Translations under genes and position numbers: made by a program
The notes under the pieces: model-generated
What the model was told of the DNA's origin: nothing
The model's input: the letters and a program-made list of their open reading frames with translations, nothing else
The model's database searches: none
Shown: positions 1-7,808 of the stretch, in pieces
How positions within the stretch are numbered: the first letter of the stretch is position 1
How the letters are laid out: every line of letters begins with the position of its first letter
Origin: Streptomyces halobius
GTDB taxonomy: Bacteria > Actinomycetota > Actinomycetes > Streptomycetales > Streptomycetaceae
Length of the DNA stretch: 64,000 nucleotides
Direction of reading: 5' to 3'
NCBI RefSeq assembly: GCF_023277745.1
Contig: NZ_CP086322.1
Span: 992,001 to 1,056,000 of the forward strand

Positions 1-1
1 C

Positions 2-346
2 AGCTGCGGCGCGGGCGCGTTCATGGTTGCTCTGTCGCAGGCGATGCTCGAGCACGGCCTGAACCCACAGACGCAGCTGCATGTGACGGCAGAGGACATA
101 GCACCGCAGGCCATGCACATGATCTACGTCCAACTGACGCTGCTGCACATCCCCGCGGTGGTGCGCCGTCGCGACGTCCTCACGCTGGAGGCCTTCAAGT
201 CGTGGCCCGCTCCCGCTCATGTCCTGGGCGGTTGGGGCCGGAAGCTCAGGCTGGCCCGGGCGGTCAATGGATCACGGCGGCTGATCATCACTATGCCTCA
301 GGGGACCACCGAAAAACCCACTGATGCTCTGGAGGTGCAGCGATGA
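2..346 (+). CDS. N-6 DNA methylase-like protein, C-terminal part (5' end outside window)
   Basis: The open frame runs in from the left window edge and begins with S-C-G-A-G-A-F-M, which looks like motif I (SAM binding) of N-6/N-4 DNA methylases. The following segment (AEDIAPQAMHM, then a hydrophobic QLTLLHIPAVV) fits motif II and the next strand of the fold. No NPPY motif is visible before the stop, and the missing N-terminus cannot be judged. The stop overlaps the next start as ATGA, so the two were once an operon. Such short methylase-like genes are common on Streptomyces integrative elements. Family assignment is by pattern only. Confidence 0.5.
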   Translation, partial: SCGAGAFMVALSQAMLEHGLNPQTQLHVTAEDIAPQAMHMIYVQLTLLHIPAVVRRRDVLTLEAFKSWPAPAHVLGGWGRKLRLARAVNGSRRLIITMPQGTTEKPTDALEVQR

Positions 347-545
347 CGATCACGCAAGAACGAACCGATCTCTCTGACGTCGAGAGCGACGACGCGCCGG
401 CCTGGCGCGCGCACTCGCGATGCATCGGCGAGGACCCCGAGATCTTCTTCAAGGGCGGCGGGTCCACCCTCAAGACGAAGAAGATCTGCGGTGCTTGTCC
501 GGTCCGTCAGGAGTGCCTTGAGCTGGGCCTGGAGCACGACGAGCG
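343..545 (+). pseudogene. WhiB-family regulator, truncated at its 3' end
   Basis: ATG at 343 overlaps the previous stop. The protein shows the four cysteines of the WhiB iron-sulfur cluster (residues 27, 49, 52 and 58; the last three as CxxCx5C) and ends in homologous LGLEHDER. The expected G-(V/I)-W-G-G turn and basic C-terminus are absent. From about base 545 the reading frame is unrelated tail, and the DNA matches an integrase end in another frame. This looks like a deletion or recombination junction inside whiB. A shortened protein could still be made, but it lacks the DNA-binding tail. Confidence 0.6.
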
Positions 546-1016
546 CAGGGCTTGTCCTCGATGGTCGACCGGCACGAACACAAGCAGCTGCGCGGACCAT
601 CCACGGACGAGGCCCGCATGCGGCTGGAGAAGTTCGGTGACCGCGTCCGCTTCCTCGGCAAGACCCCCAACGACGAGCAGATGAAGAAGCTCATGGCCCG
701 CAACGACCCGCGGATCTATCCCGGCCGCTTCGTCACCTGCACCGACAATCCAGCCCGGCGTCTTTGCCGCCTGCCAGGCGAGGTCAGCAACACACCCAAC
801 CCTGGCGGGTGCAAGCCCCTCAGCTGCCGCAACGTCGCCCTGACCATCGCCAACATCCAAGCCTGGCACGACCGCCTGGACGACATCGACACACGGCTCA
901 AGGCCGCCGACGTGCTAGCCCCCAGAGCCCGAGCCCGCCTCGAAGAAGAACGCGAGGACATCCTCGCCTTCCTCACCCGCGCCGACGCCTCGGAACCGGC
1001 AGGAACACCGGCATGA
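545..1016 (+). pseudogene. Site-specific integrase (tyrosine recombinase type), C-terminal fragment
   Basis: The frame from about 545 (SSMVDRHEHKQLRGP onward, ATG at 552) resembles the C-terminal tail of large actinobacterial integrases. That tail carries a short cysteine-containing segment (TCTDN, ARRLC, GGCKPLSC) and a final coiled region. The catalytic R-H-R-Y core is missing, so this is the end of a gene whose front was lost at the whiB junction. Its stop overlaps the next ATG (ATGA), as expected for integrase genes followed by a small helper gene. Assignment is by pattern, not by search. Confidence 0.45.
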
Positions 1017-1417
1017 GGAAGCACACGCTCACCGACGAGGCCGTCCACGAAGCCGTCGCAGAACTGCTGGCCCAGGCCGCAGAGACAGGCAAGGCAGCCA
1101 CTGTCACCGCTCTCGCCGACCGGCTCGGCATCAAGCGCCAGACGCTCTACCGGGACTTCGGCAACGTCGTCGCCGACTTTCTGACCCGCGACGCCGAACG
1201 CCGCACTCGCCCACTGCGTCCTCCCAAGGACGACGCGAACGACCGCAAGACCATTGCCCGGCTCCGTCGGGAGAAGGACGAACTCACCCGGCACGTCCAC
1301 GCCTACGAGGACTACATCCGCTTGCTGACCATTGAAAATGCCCGACTGGCCAGCGAACTCGAACGAGTCAGCGGAGTGACCCGGCTGAGCCGGTTCAGAA
1401 CGTCCGAAGATCAGTAG
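1013..1417 (+). CDS. Small HTH/coiled-coil protein, integrase-associated (TnpC-like)
   Basis: 134 aa, start ATG overlapping the integrase-fragment stop. Residues about 25-50 (VTALADRLGIKRQTLYRDFG) form a TetR-like helix-turn-helix. The C-terminal half (RLRREKDELTRHV, ENARLASELERV) is a charged coiled coil. Proteins of this layout sit directly behind integrases in Tn554-type and RIT-type elements and are thought to help or orient recombination. The gene is intact although its partner is not. An ordinary transcriptional regulator is the alternative. Confidence 0.5.
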   Translation: MRKHTLTDEAVHEAVAELLAQAAETGKAATVTALADRLGIKRQTLYRDFGNVVADFLTRDAERRTRPLRPPKDDANDRKTIARLRREKDELTRHVHAYEDYIRLLTIENARLASELERVSGVTRLSRFRTSEDQ

Positions 1418-1479
1418 GGAGCGGCTGCCCTGATGTCAGAGGCCACTTTCTCAAGGTTCACCAGCAGGAACTCGAATCG

Positions 1480-1798
1480 CCGCTGGCGTTTCAAGGTGTT
1501 CGGAGCCAGCGCGAACATACCCGTCACGGCGCCCAAGGGCGCTCTGGGCCACCTCCAAGGTGCTGCCGGCGGGGTGGAGGCGGTCGCCACCGTCCTGACT
1601 TTGAACCACCGGTTGATCCCGCCGACGATCGGCTGCGACAACCCGGACGACGGCATTGACCTCGACATCGTCGCCGGCGCACCGCGGCCCCTGCCAGAGA
1701 GGGGGGATCTGGTGCTGAGCAACTCCTACGGATTCGGCGGCCACAATGCCGTCCTCGCCTTCCGCCGCTACACCGAGACGCACAACCAGGCCGACTGA
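1480..1798 (+). pseudogene. Beta-ketoacyl synthase (FabF-like) C-terminal fragment
   Basis: From about 1480 the frame reads like the last 100 residues of a ketosynthase: VTAPKGALGHLQGAAGGVEA contains the conserved Lys region (TAPK) and the active-site GH (GHLQGAAG), and SYGFGGHNAVLAF is the typical C-terminal motif. The N-terminal two thirds, including the catalytic Cys, are absent, and the preceding bases are unrelated. It is a leftover of a fatty acid or polyketide synthase gene, probably inactive. Confidence 0.75.
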
Positions 1799-1844
1799 GC
1801 CTTACCACGGCTTCCCTCGCACGGGCCGCTGCCTGGACACCGGG

Positions 1845-2984
1845 GTGTCTCCTCCGCCACCACCTGAAGGAAAAGACGCGATCTCCACCAGCATCAATGA
1901 AGCTCTCCTCTCTTACCGCATGCAAGAGGGGCTGTCCGCTGCGCAGGTCGCCCAGGCCGCGGGAATCTCTGAACTTCGTTACACCATGCTGGAATCGAGC
2001 CGCGGTTGGCCAGGAAGTCGCGCACTCTCCGCCGTTCTCGACGCATTGAATATCCCGAAGGACCAACGCTCTTGTTTCGCTTTCCCGGGAACCCCTCTGT
2101 CCGACGGTGAGCGTGCCCTCCTGCACCAGAAGCCCTATCCCGCGCTCGTCGTCGACCACACCTGGCGCGTGGTGGACTGCAACCGGTTCTTCGCCGACCA
2201 ACTGCCGGAATGCGCCGCTCCCGGGTCGAGCCTGCTGCGATGGGTCTTGCTCCAGGAGGAGGCCCGGCATCGCCTGGCGAACTGGGAGGACGCCGCAGCC
2301 GCCTACGCCACTGCACTGCGAGACGCGCTGACCGCCGACCCCGACGCCCCAGAACTGCAGTCTCTTCGGGCGGGCCTTCCCTCAGGGCTGTGGGAGACGG
2401 CCTGCCCTGATGCCGGCCAACCCGACGGACAGTGTCTCGTCTGGCGCACGGCCCAGGGGCCCTACGTCATCTGGGAATGCGTGCTCATGGTCCCCGCCAG
2501 CCGACCAGATCCGCTCACCGTGGACTTCATCCCCCAAACCCTGACACGCCGCTCCACCCCAGAGCCCACCGCCGCGCTACAACAACCGGCTTCCACCGGT
2601 GACGAAGCACTCCTGGCCGGCATCGCCCGGTGCGGTGCCTGCAACCTCAACCTCACCACCAACGTTGATCACTACCAGTGCCCTGACAACTGCGTGACGA
2701 TCGGGATGGAGCTTCTGGAAAGTCGCGTCGCTCAAGCCCTCATCGACCGCGTCTTCACTGCCGAATCCCTGCGCAAACTCCACCTCGCACAGGAAATCCT
2801 GCTCGCCGAAGGCGGCGAGATCCACCAGCCCTTTCCTGTCTCACCACGCCACGCCCGCCACCAGTGGGACCACGACCTACCCGCAGAGATCCAACGCGCT
2901 TTCGTCACCCACTCCGTGGAACGTGTACTCGTTACCACCGAGACTGACGGTGAACCATCCACCACCATCTCGTGGAAGGAATAG
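1845..2984 (+). CDS. XRE-family regulator with MmyB-like domain and C-terminal zinc ribbon
   Basis: About 379 aa from a GTG at 1845; the start is uncertain, with ATG 1921 as the next in-frame choice. Near the N-terminus QVAQAAGISELRYTMLESSR is a Cro/C1-type helix-turn-helix. It is followed by the MmyB/PAS-like ligand domain (YPALVVDHTWRVVDCNRFF, then LLRWVL and a W/R-rich end). The last 120 residues are unusual: CGACN with a later CPDNC pair forms a zinc ribbon like those at the end of large serine recombinases, then a helical tail. A regulator domain joined to a recombinase-type ribbon suggests gene fusion next to mobile DNA. Confidence 0.6.
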   Translation: MSPPPPPEGKDAISTSINEALLSYRMQEGLSAAQVAQAAGISELRYTMLESSRGWPGSRALSAVLDALNIPKDQRSCFAFPGTPLSDGERALLHQKPYPALVVDHTWRVVDCNRFFADQLPECAAPGSSLLRWVLLQEEARHRLANWEDAAAAYATALRDALTADPDAPELQSLRAGLPSGLWETACPDAGQPDGQCLVWRTAQGPYVIWECVLMVPASRPDPLTVDFIPQTLTRRSTPEPTAALQQPASTGDEALLAGIARCGACNLNLTTNVDHYQCPDNCVTIGMELLESRVAQALIDRVFTAESLRKLHLAQEILLAEGGEIHQPFPVSPRHARHQWDHDLPAEIQRAFVTHSVERVLVTTETDGEPSTTISWKE

Positions 2985-3000
2985 ACCCCGTCTTCAGCGG

Positions 3001-3381
3001 TCAGGCGTTGAGGTCCAGGATGCGGACCGGCTCACCGTCCCATCGCTTCGGTGCGGTGGTGGCAACGATCGCGCCGTCGGGGCGCTCGGGAGTGGGCTGC
3101 GCGGCGTACTGGCAGTGGGCCGCGGCCCACGTGTCCCGCTGCGCCACGGCCAGGGCGGCGGGCAGGTCCAGGTCCAGGACGGTGATGCCGGGCAGGGCTG
3201 CCAGGTGCTCGGCCGTGCCAGGCCGTCCGCGATCGGCTTCCACCAGTGCGCAGGAGGGCGCATACAGGTACCAGTCCGCCTCGGCATGGGCTCGGTGGAT
3301 GAGACGGGAGGCGAGGACGTTGCCCTGGCCGGCCGCAGCCATCGCGGTCTCGTCCAAGACGATGTGCATGGCGTCGCTCAC
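3001..3381 (-). CDS. PIN-like toxin of a type II toxin-antitoxin pair
   Basis: 126 aa, GTG start overlapping the antitoxin stop (GTGA). It begins with V-L-D-E-T, has a mid-protein acidic pair in SCALVEADR, and ends DGAIVATTAP, which fits the acidic residues of PIN ribonuclease folds in a divergent arrangement. Streptomyces carries many such pairs. The expected role is RNA cleavage held in check by the upstream protein. The tight overlap and the operator palindrome support a functional TA operon. Confidence 0.65.
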   Translation of the reverse strand: MSDAMHIVLDETAMAAAGQGNVLASRLIHRAHAEADWYLYAPSCALVEADRGRPGTAEHLAALPGITVLDLDLPAALAVAQRDTWAAAHCQYAAQPTPERPDGAIVATTAPKRWDGEPVRILDLNA

Positions 3382-3635
3382 CGGCCGGTCACCTGCGCCA
3401 GACGCCGGTCGAGTTCACTGTCCAGGTCCTGTTCCTCTGCCGTGGTCGGGGCATAACCGTTCCACTTCTCCAGCACGATGCGGGCCTTCTCCGCGCGCTC
3501 GGCACGCTCGGCCGGCGTAAGCAGCGTCTCGGCCAGGCGGGCCAGGTAAGCGCGCAGCGACAGGCCCTCGGCGGCCGCAATCGCAGCGAGCCGCTCCTTG
3601 GCCTCCTCAGGGAGGCGGATATTGGCATCGGACAT
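3378..3635 (-). CDS. Antitoxin of the PIN toxin pair
   Basis: 85 aa. ATG 3635 is chosen because AAGGAG lies seven bases upstream; the frame is open six codons further. The N-terminus (SDANIRLPEEAKERL then SLRAYLARLAETLL) is a ribbon-helix-helix-like DNA-binding segment. The C-terminal half is charged and helical, as usual for toxin-wrapping antitoxins. It is translated just before the toxin with a four-base overlap and probably represses the operon through the palindrome at 3660-3687. Confidence 0.7.
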   Translation of the reverse strand: MSDANIRLPEEAKERLAAIAAAEGLSLRAYLARLAETLLTPAERAERAEKARIVLEKWNGYAPTTAEEQDLDSELDRRLAQVTGR

Positions 3636-3659
3636 CGTCAGGCTCCTTCCCATGCCTCA

Positions 3660-3687
3660 TAGGGTACGGGTACGTACCCGTACCCTA
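3660..3687. promoter_or_regulatory. Perfect 28-bp palindrome, likely toxin-antitoxin operator
   Basis: The half site TAGGGTACGGGTAC is followed directly by its exact reverse complement with no spacer. Each half contains GGGTAC twice. It lies 25 bases upstream of the antitoxin ATG, where the promoter should be, so autoregulation by an antitoxin dimer or tetramer is the simplest reading. Confidence 0.7.
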
Positions 3688-3721
3688 CGGTATTCCGCTG
3701 GGCCAGGAGATGGTCCCGGAC

Positions 3722-3970
3722 TCACGCCTCGGCGTGGTCCTCGCCGATTTCGTCCAGGAGGTGCGGGCCTTTGTTGCGTACGTTGTTGACCGCCACAGAT
3801 ACCGCACGGGCGTCCAGATGGCCGGCGGCTGGGGCTGCCAGCAGGGCGCGCAGCTCGCCGGTGTCCTGGTGGGTGGGGTCAAGCCAGGCGCTCCAATCGT
3901 CGGGAGCGATGGCAAGCGGCATACGGGGGTGGACGCGTCCGGCAGCCTTTTCCCCTGCGGCCACTGCTTC
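3722..3970 (-). pseudogene. SOS response-associated peptidase (SRAP/YedK-like), C-terminal fragment
   Basis: RMPLAIAPDDWSAWLDP and AVSVAVNNVRNKGPHLLDEI are the characteristic end of SRAP proteins, which crosslink to abasic sites in single-stranded DNA. The front two thirds, including the catalytic Cys2, are missing because unrelated DNA on the plus strand begins near 3970. The fragment is probably not functional. Confidence 0.75.
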
Positions 3971-4746
3971 CGGATGCCGGCTGGGTCGGTGTGGACTCTT
4001 CGCCGGGGGAACTCGCCGCGGCCGCCCGGGCAGGCCGGGGCCCGCTCGTCCGGGCCGGCGCCGACGCCCTGCCCATGGCCTCGGGGAGCGTCGGTGCTGT
4101 CTGCGCGTCGATGTGCCTGCCGGTGCTCACCCCGCTGCCACGGGTGCTCGACGAGATCCAGCGGGTGCTGCGCCCCGGTGGGATGCTCGCGGCTCTCGTC
4201 CCGGCCCGCCTCGGGCTTGACCCGCCGGGGCTGTTGGGCTGGGCCCGGGTCATGCGTTCCCTCGGCGTGGTCCGTCAGCCCTGGCCCAACCCGCAGGCGC
4301 GCGACTCCGTGGCCAAGGTGCTGCGGCAGGCCGGATTCAGGGTCCGGTCCGACGAGCGTCGCGTCTTCACCCTCGTACTGGAGACGCCCGAGGACGCGGC
4401 CGTCCTGGTGGACGGCCTCTATCTGCTCGGCCTCAGTCCCGAACGCGGGGACGCGGTCAAGCGGGCGCTCGCCGAGTGGGTGCGCGGCGGACAGACGCTG
4501 CCCCTGCCGCTGCGCCGTGTTCTTGCGACGACCCGGGGGCCCGGGTCGGACAGCACCTTGGATGACTTCAGGTACGGTCGTACCTCTCCTGATGCTCGCC
4601 GTGCCGTCGGCCCGCTCTACCCTCCTGGCCAGTCACCGACGGCGGCCGTTTCCGGAGCACCGCCGGTCATGGCCCCACGCCTCCCACCAGCGGATGGAAT
4701 GCACACGTCCCGACAGGGGGTTTCTGCTGTGTGGAAGACGAAGTGA
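3970..4746 (+). pseudogene. SAM-dependent methyltransferase, 5'-truncated
   Basis: The frame starts abruptly with AGWVGVDSSPGELAAA, which is motif II of class I methyltransferases, and continues through VLRPGGMLAALVPARLG. The GxGxG SAM-binding motif that should precede it is absent, replaced at the junction by the SRAP fragment on the other strand. The C-terminal domain is otherwise normal. GTG 3991 could start a shortened protein, but SAM binding would be lost. The 3' end runs into the start of the sigma factor gene. Confidence 0.65.
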
Positions 4747-5300
4747 CAGCGTCGCCGGACCCGGCGGACCCTCGGGCCAAGGCGTTCGCTGCCTACGTGC
4801 TGCCCGAGGTGGAGGTGCTGCTGCGGGTGGCGATGACGCTGACCTCGCAGCCCGCCGACGCCGAGGACCTCGTGCAGGACACTCTGCTGCGCGCCTACCG
4901 GTCCATCGACCGCTTCGACGGGCAACACCCGCGCGCCTGGCTGCTGACGATCATGCGTCGGGCCGAGATCAACCGGCACCGCCGCCGCCGTCCGCATCTC
5001 CTGGACGACCCGGACACCGACCTGGACCGGCTCGGCACCACGGGCGCCAGCGGGTCCGCGGAAGAAGTAGTGGTGGGCAAAGCGTTCGACGAGGTGGTCG
5101 ACGAGGCCCTGTGCGCGCTGCCGGACAAGCACCGGCAGGTGGTGCAGCTGGTGGACATCGACGGTCTCACCTATGCGGAGACCGCCCGCCTGCTGGACGT
5201 GCCGGAAGGCACCGTGATGAGCCGGCTGCACCGGGCGCGCAAACGGATACGGGGCCGACTGGCCACGGCCGGACTGGCACCGAAACGAGGTGTGATGTGA
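4731..5300 (+). CDS. ECF-type RNA polymerase sigma factor
   Basis: 189 aa, GTG start with AGGGGG ten bases upstream. Region 2 is clear (DAEDLVQDTLLRAYRSIDRF, HPRAWLLTIMRRAEINRHRR) and region 4 ends in the helix-turn-helix GLTYAETARLLDVPEGTVMSR. The stop overlaps the next gene as GTGA, and that gene encodes a zinc anti-sigma, so the sigma factor is probably released by a redox or envelope signal. The downstream block of redox genes is a plausible regulon. Confidence 0.9.
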   Translation: MEDEVTASPDPADPRAKAFAAYVLPEVEVLLRVAMTLTSQPADAEDLVQDTLLRAYRSIDRFDGQHPRAWLLTIMRRAEINRHRRRRPHLLDDPDTDLDRLGTTGASGSAEEVVVGKAFDEVVDEALCALPDKHRQVVQLVDIDGLTYAETARLLDVPEGTVMSRLHRARKRIRGRLATAGLAPKRGVM

Positions 5301-5620
5301 CAAGGCGCCCATGGTGGCGACGTTCAGCGGCCGAGCGCAGGATGAACTGCATGCAGGTCGCCCGCCTGCTGCAGTCCTACCTCGACGGCGAGACGGACGA
5401 GATCACCGCACGCCGGGTCGCGGCACATCTGAAGGACTGCCGTCGTTGCGGCCTTGAGGCGTCGGTCTACCGGGAGATCCACAACGCCCTGGCCCGCCGG
5501 GTGGAACCGGATGCCGGGGCCGTGCAGCGGCTGCGCGCGTTCGGTGAATCGCTCATGAACCCGGCTGCCGGGGACGATGGAGGAGGGGGAGAGAGCGCCA
5601 CACCGCCGGCGGGCGCCTGA
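5297..5620 (+). CDS. Zinc-finger anti-sigma factor (ZAS family)
   Basis: 107 aa, GTG start overlapping the sigma stop. The motif HLKDCRRC (H-x3-C-x2-C) with an upstream Cys in MNCMQVA is the zinc-binding anti-sigma signature. There is no membrane segment, so it is cytosolic like RsrA, where disulfide formation frees the sigma factor. Translational coupling with the sigma gene supports partnership. Confidence 0.85.
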   Translation: MTRRPWWRRSAAERRMNCMQVARLLQSYLDGETDEITARRVAAHLKDCRRCGLEASVYREIHNALARRVEPDAGAVQRLRAFGESLMNPAAGDDGGGGESATPPAGA

Positions 5621-5675
5621 GGGGGCAGACGAAAACCTGTTCAGACCTGCATGCCCTGACCTCATGGAGGAGACA

Positions 5676-6353
5676 GTGCCGAGCCAGAATGCTCAAGTGC
5701 TGGTTTTCGACGTCAACGAGACCCTCAGCGACATGGGACCGCTACGGACCCGTTTGGAAGAAATCGGCGCTCCTCCACACCTGTTCTCCGTATGGTTCGC
5801 CGGCGTGCTGCGTGACGGCTTCGCACTCACCGCTGCCGGAGCCTATGCGGACTTTCCGGACGTCGCCCGGGACGGCCTTCGCGCACTGTTGCCCAGCCTG
5901 CCGGGATGGTCCGGGGATGCCGAGGAAGCGGCACGCCACGTGCTGGACGGGTTCGCCGAGCTTGAGGTGCACCCCGATGTCCCCGATGGCGTGCGCACTC
6001 TGCACGGTGCGGGATTCCGGCTGGTGACCATGACCAACGGCCGCTCAGCCCTCACCGAGCGGCTCCTGACCCGAGCCGGGCTCCTGGACTGCTTCGAGGC
6101 ACTGCTGGACGTGAGCGGGCCTCGCCGCTGGAAGCCCGCCCACGCCGCCTACCGGTACGCCGTGGACCAGATGGGCGTGCGGGCTGACCAGGCCGTGCTG
6201 GTCGCCGTCCATCCGTGGGACATCGACGGCGCGCAGCGCGCGGGACTGGGCGGAGCATGGCTGCGGCGGGGTGTACCGACCTATCCGGAGGTCATGCTGT
6301 CTCCTACGTACACGGCCGAGGACCTGCGGGAACTCGCGGCAGCACTCACATAG
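5676..6353 (+). CDS. Haloacid dehalogenase type II-like HAD hydrolase
   Basis: 225 aa, GTG 5676 behind GGAGGAG. Motif I is FDVNETLSD (nucleophile Asp), motif II is MTNGR, motif III is the Lys in RRWKPAHAAY, and motif IV is HPWDIDGA. This is the pattern of L-2-haloacid dehalogenase-like enzymes, and the length is typical. It follows the anti-sigma by about 55 bases, so co-transcription is likely. The substrate is unknown; many such proteins are general phosphatases or dehalogenases. Confidence 0.85.
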   Translation: MPSQNAQVLVFDVNETLSDMGPLRTRLEEIGAPPHLFSVWFAGVLRDGFALTAAGAYADFPDVARDGLRALLPSLPGWSGDAEEAARHVLDGFAELEVHPDVPDGVRTLHGAGFRLVTMTNGRSALTERLLTRAGLLDCFEALLDVSGPRRWKPAHAAYRYAVDQMGVRADQAVLVAVHPWDIDGAQRAGLGGAWLRRGVPTYPEVMLSPTYTAEDLRELAAALT

Positions 6354-6455
6354 CCGCTCTCGGGCCGCGCAGACGGTGACCCTTCCTTTCCCCAGTCGCT
6401 GTGCGGCCAGCGGAGGTGGGGAATCCCCGCTCCCTGGACGAGAGGGCTGAGGGCA

Positions 6456-6935
6456 ATGGACTTCGCGGTTGGCCCGGCACTGCTGGCCGGTTTGGTGGGC
6501 ACCGTCGCCATGACGGCCGCGATGATGATGGGCAGGGTCATGGGGATGACATCCATGGACATCGCGCTCATCACCGGCGGGATGATGACCGGAGACGAAC
6601 GCCGGGCACGAATGCTGGGCATGATCATGCACTTCGTGGTCATGGGCACCGTGGTTTTCGGACTGATCTACGCCGCTGTCTTCCACTGGATCGGCTCGGC
6701 CAGCTGGCTGGCCGGCCTGGTGGTCGGCCTGATCCACGGCCTGCTTGTCGGCGTGATCGCACTGCCCATGATGGGCGCGTTCCACCCACGGATGCGCGGC
6801 TCCGGCGACGGCTTCCGCCTGGATCTTCCGGGAATCATGGGGATCGGCTACGGCAAGGGCACGCCGATGGGCCTGCTGATGGGGCACCTGATCTACGGCC
6901 TGGTGGTCGCCCTCGTCTACGCCGCGCTGATGTAG
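6456..6935 (+). CDS. Small integral membrane protein, methionine-rich
   Basis: 159 aa with four hydrophobic segments (about residues 5-27, 52-75, 80-105 and 135-158) and many Met residues in the first and second (TAAMMMGRVMGMTSMD). No enzyme motif is seen. It lies in the same-direction row of redox genes and resembles in style the membrane protein at 13499-14134. Function is unknown. Confidence 0.7.
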   Translation: MDFAVGPALLAGLVGTVAMTAAMMMGRVMGMTSMDIALITGGMMTGDERRARMLGMIMHFVVMGTVVFGLIYAAVFHWIGSASWLAGLVVGLIHGLLVGVIALPMMGAFHPRMRGSGDGFRLDLPGIMGIGYGKGTPMGLLMGHLIYGLVVALVYAALM

Positions 6936-6978
6936 ACGGGCTCTCGTACCTCGCCGCCGGAATCACTGGGAGATCGCT

Positions 6979-7806
6979 GTGACCAACAACCCCACGACCG
7001 ACACCGCTGATGTGTTCGCGATGGAGCCGCCCGAGAGGCGGTTGCTGGACCGGCGTAAAGCCCTGGTGACCGGTGCGGATTCCGGGATCGGGCAGGCGAT
7101 CGCCTATCGGCTCGCCGCCCACGGCGCCGCCGTGGCGATCAACCACGTGGGGGACTCGACGGTCGCCGAGGCGATGGTCCGCAAGATCGAGAGCGCGGGC
7201 GGCAAGGCGATCACACTGCCGATGGATGTCACCCAGGAGGAGCAGGTGCGGCGGGCGTTCGCCCGGACGGCCGGCGCCTTCCACGGGCTCGACCTTCTGG
7301 TCAACAACGCCGGCATCGAGCGCCCGTTCCGGCTCGTGGACATGGAACTGGAGTGGTGGCAGAAGGTGATCGACGTCAACCTCACCGGCACGTTTCTGTG
7401 CTCCCGGGAGGCGGCGCGGATCATGCTGGAGCGGGGCTCACGCGGCGCGATCGTGAACATCACCAGCGTCCACGAGACGATTCCCTGGGCCGAGTACTCC
7501 CACTACTGCGCGTCCAAGGGCGGACAGCGGATGTTCGCCCAGAGCATCGCGCGGGAGCTCGCCCCGCACGGCATCCGGGTGCTGTCCGTGGCGCCTGGGG
7601 CGATCGAGACCCCGATCAACAAGGACGTACTCGCCGACCCGCAGCGACGCAAGACAGTCGAGGACGAGATCCCGCTGGGGCGGTGGGGCAAGGTGTCCGA
7701 TGTCGCCGGCGTGGTGGCATTCCTCGCGTCCGAACGAGCGGACTACATCGTCGGCTCGACCGTGTTCGTCGATGGCGGCATGACGCTCTACCCGAGGTTC
7801 GTCTAG
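6979..7806 (+). CDS. Short-chain dehydrogenase/reductase (glucose/ribitol type)
   Basis: 275 aa, GTG start with GGGAG upstream. The Rossmann motif is TGADSGIG, followed by NNAGIE, the catalytic Ser in NITSVHE and the Tyr/Lys pair Y-x3-K in HYCASKGG. The C-terminus (GSTVFVDGGMTLYP) is typical of glucose 1-dehydrogenase-like SDRs. It is followed after two bases by the glucoamylase-like gene, so a joint role in sugar metabolism under stress is an inference. Confidence 0.9.
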   Translation: MTNNPTTDTADVFAMEPPERRLLDRRKALVTGADSGIGQAIAYRLAAHGAAVAINHVGDSTVAEAMVRKIESAGGKAITLPMDVTQEEQVRRAFARTAGAFHGLDLLVNNAGIERPFRLVDMELEWWQKVIDVNLTGTFLCSREAARIMLERGSRGAIVNITSVHETIPWAEYSHYCASKGGQRMFAQSIARELAPHGIRVLSVAPGAIETPINKDVLADPQRRKTVEDEIPLGRWGKVSDVAGVVAFLASERADYIVGSTVFVDGGMTLYPRFV

Positions 7807-7808
7807 CC

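Noticed and set aside
3710..5620. 636-codon plus-strand frame
   Set aside because: Only its last part is real (the anti-sigma); the rest overlaps the methyltransferase and sigma genes in another frame and is Arg/Pro-rich noise.
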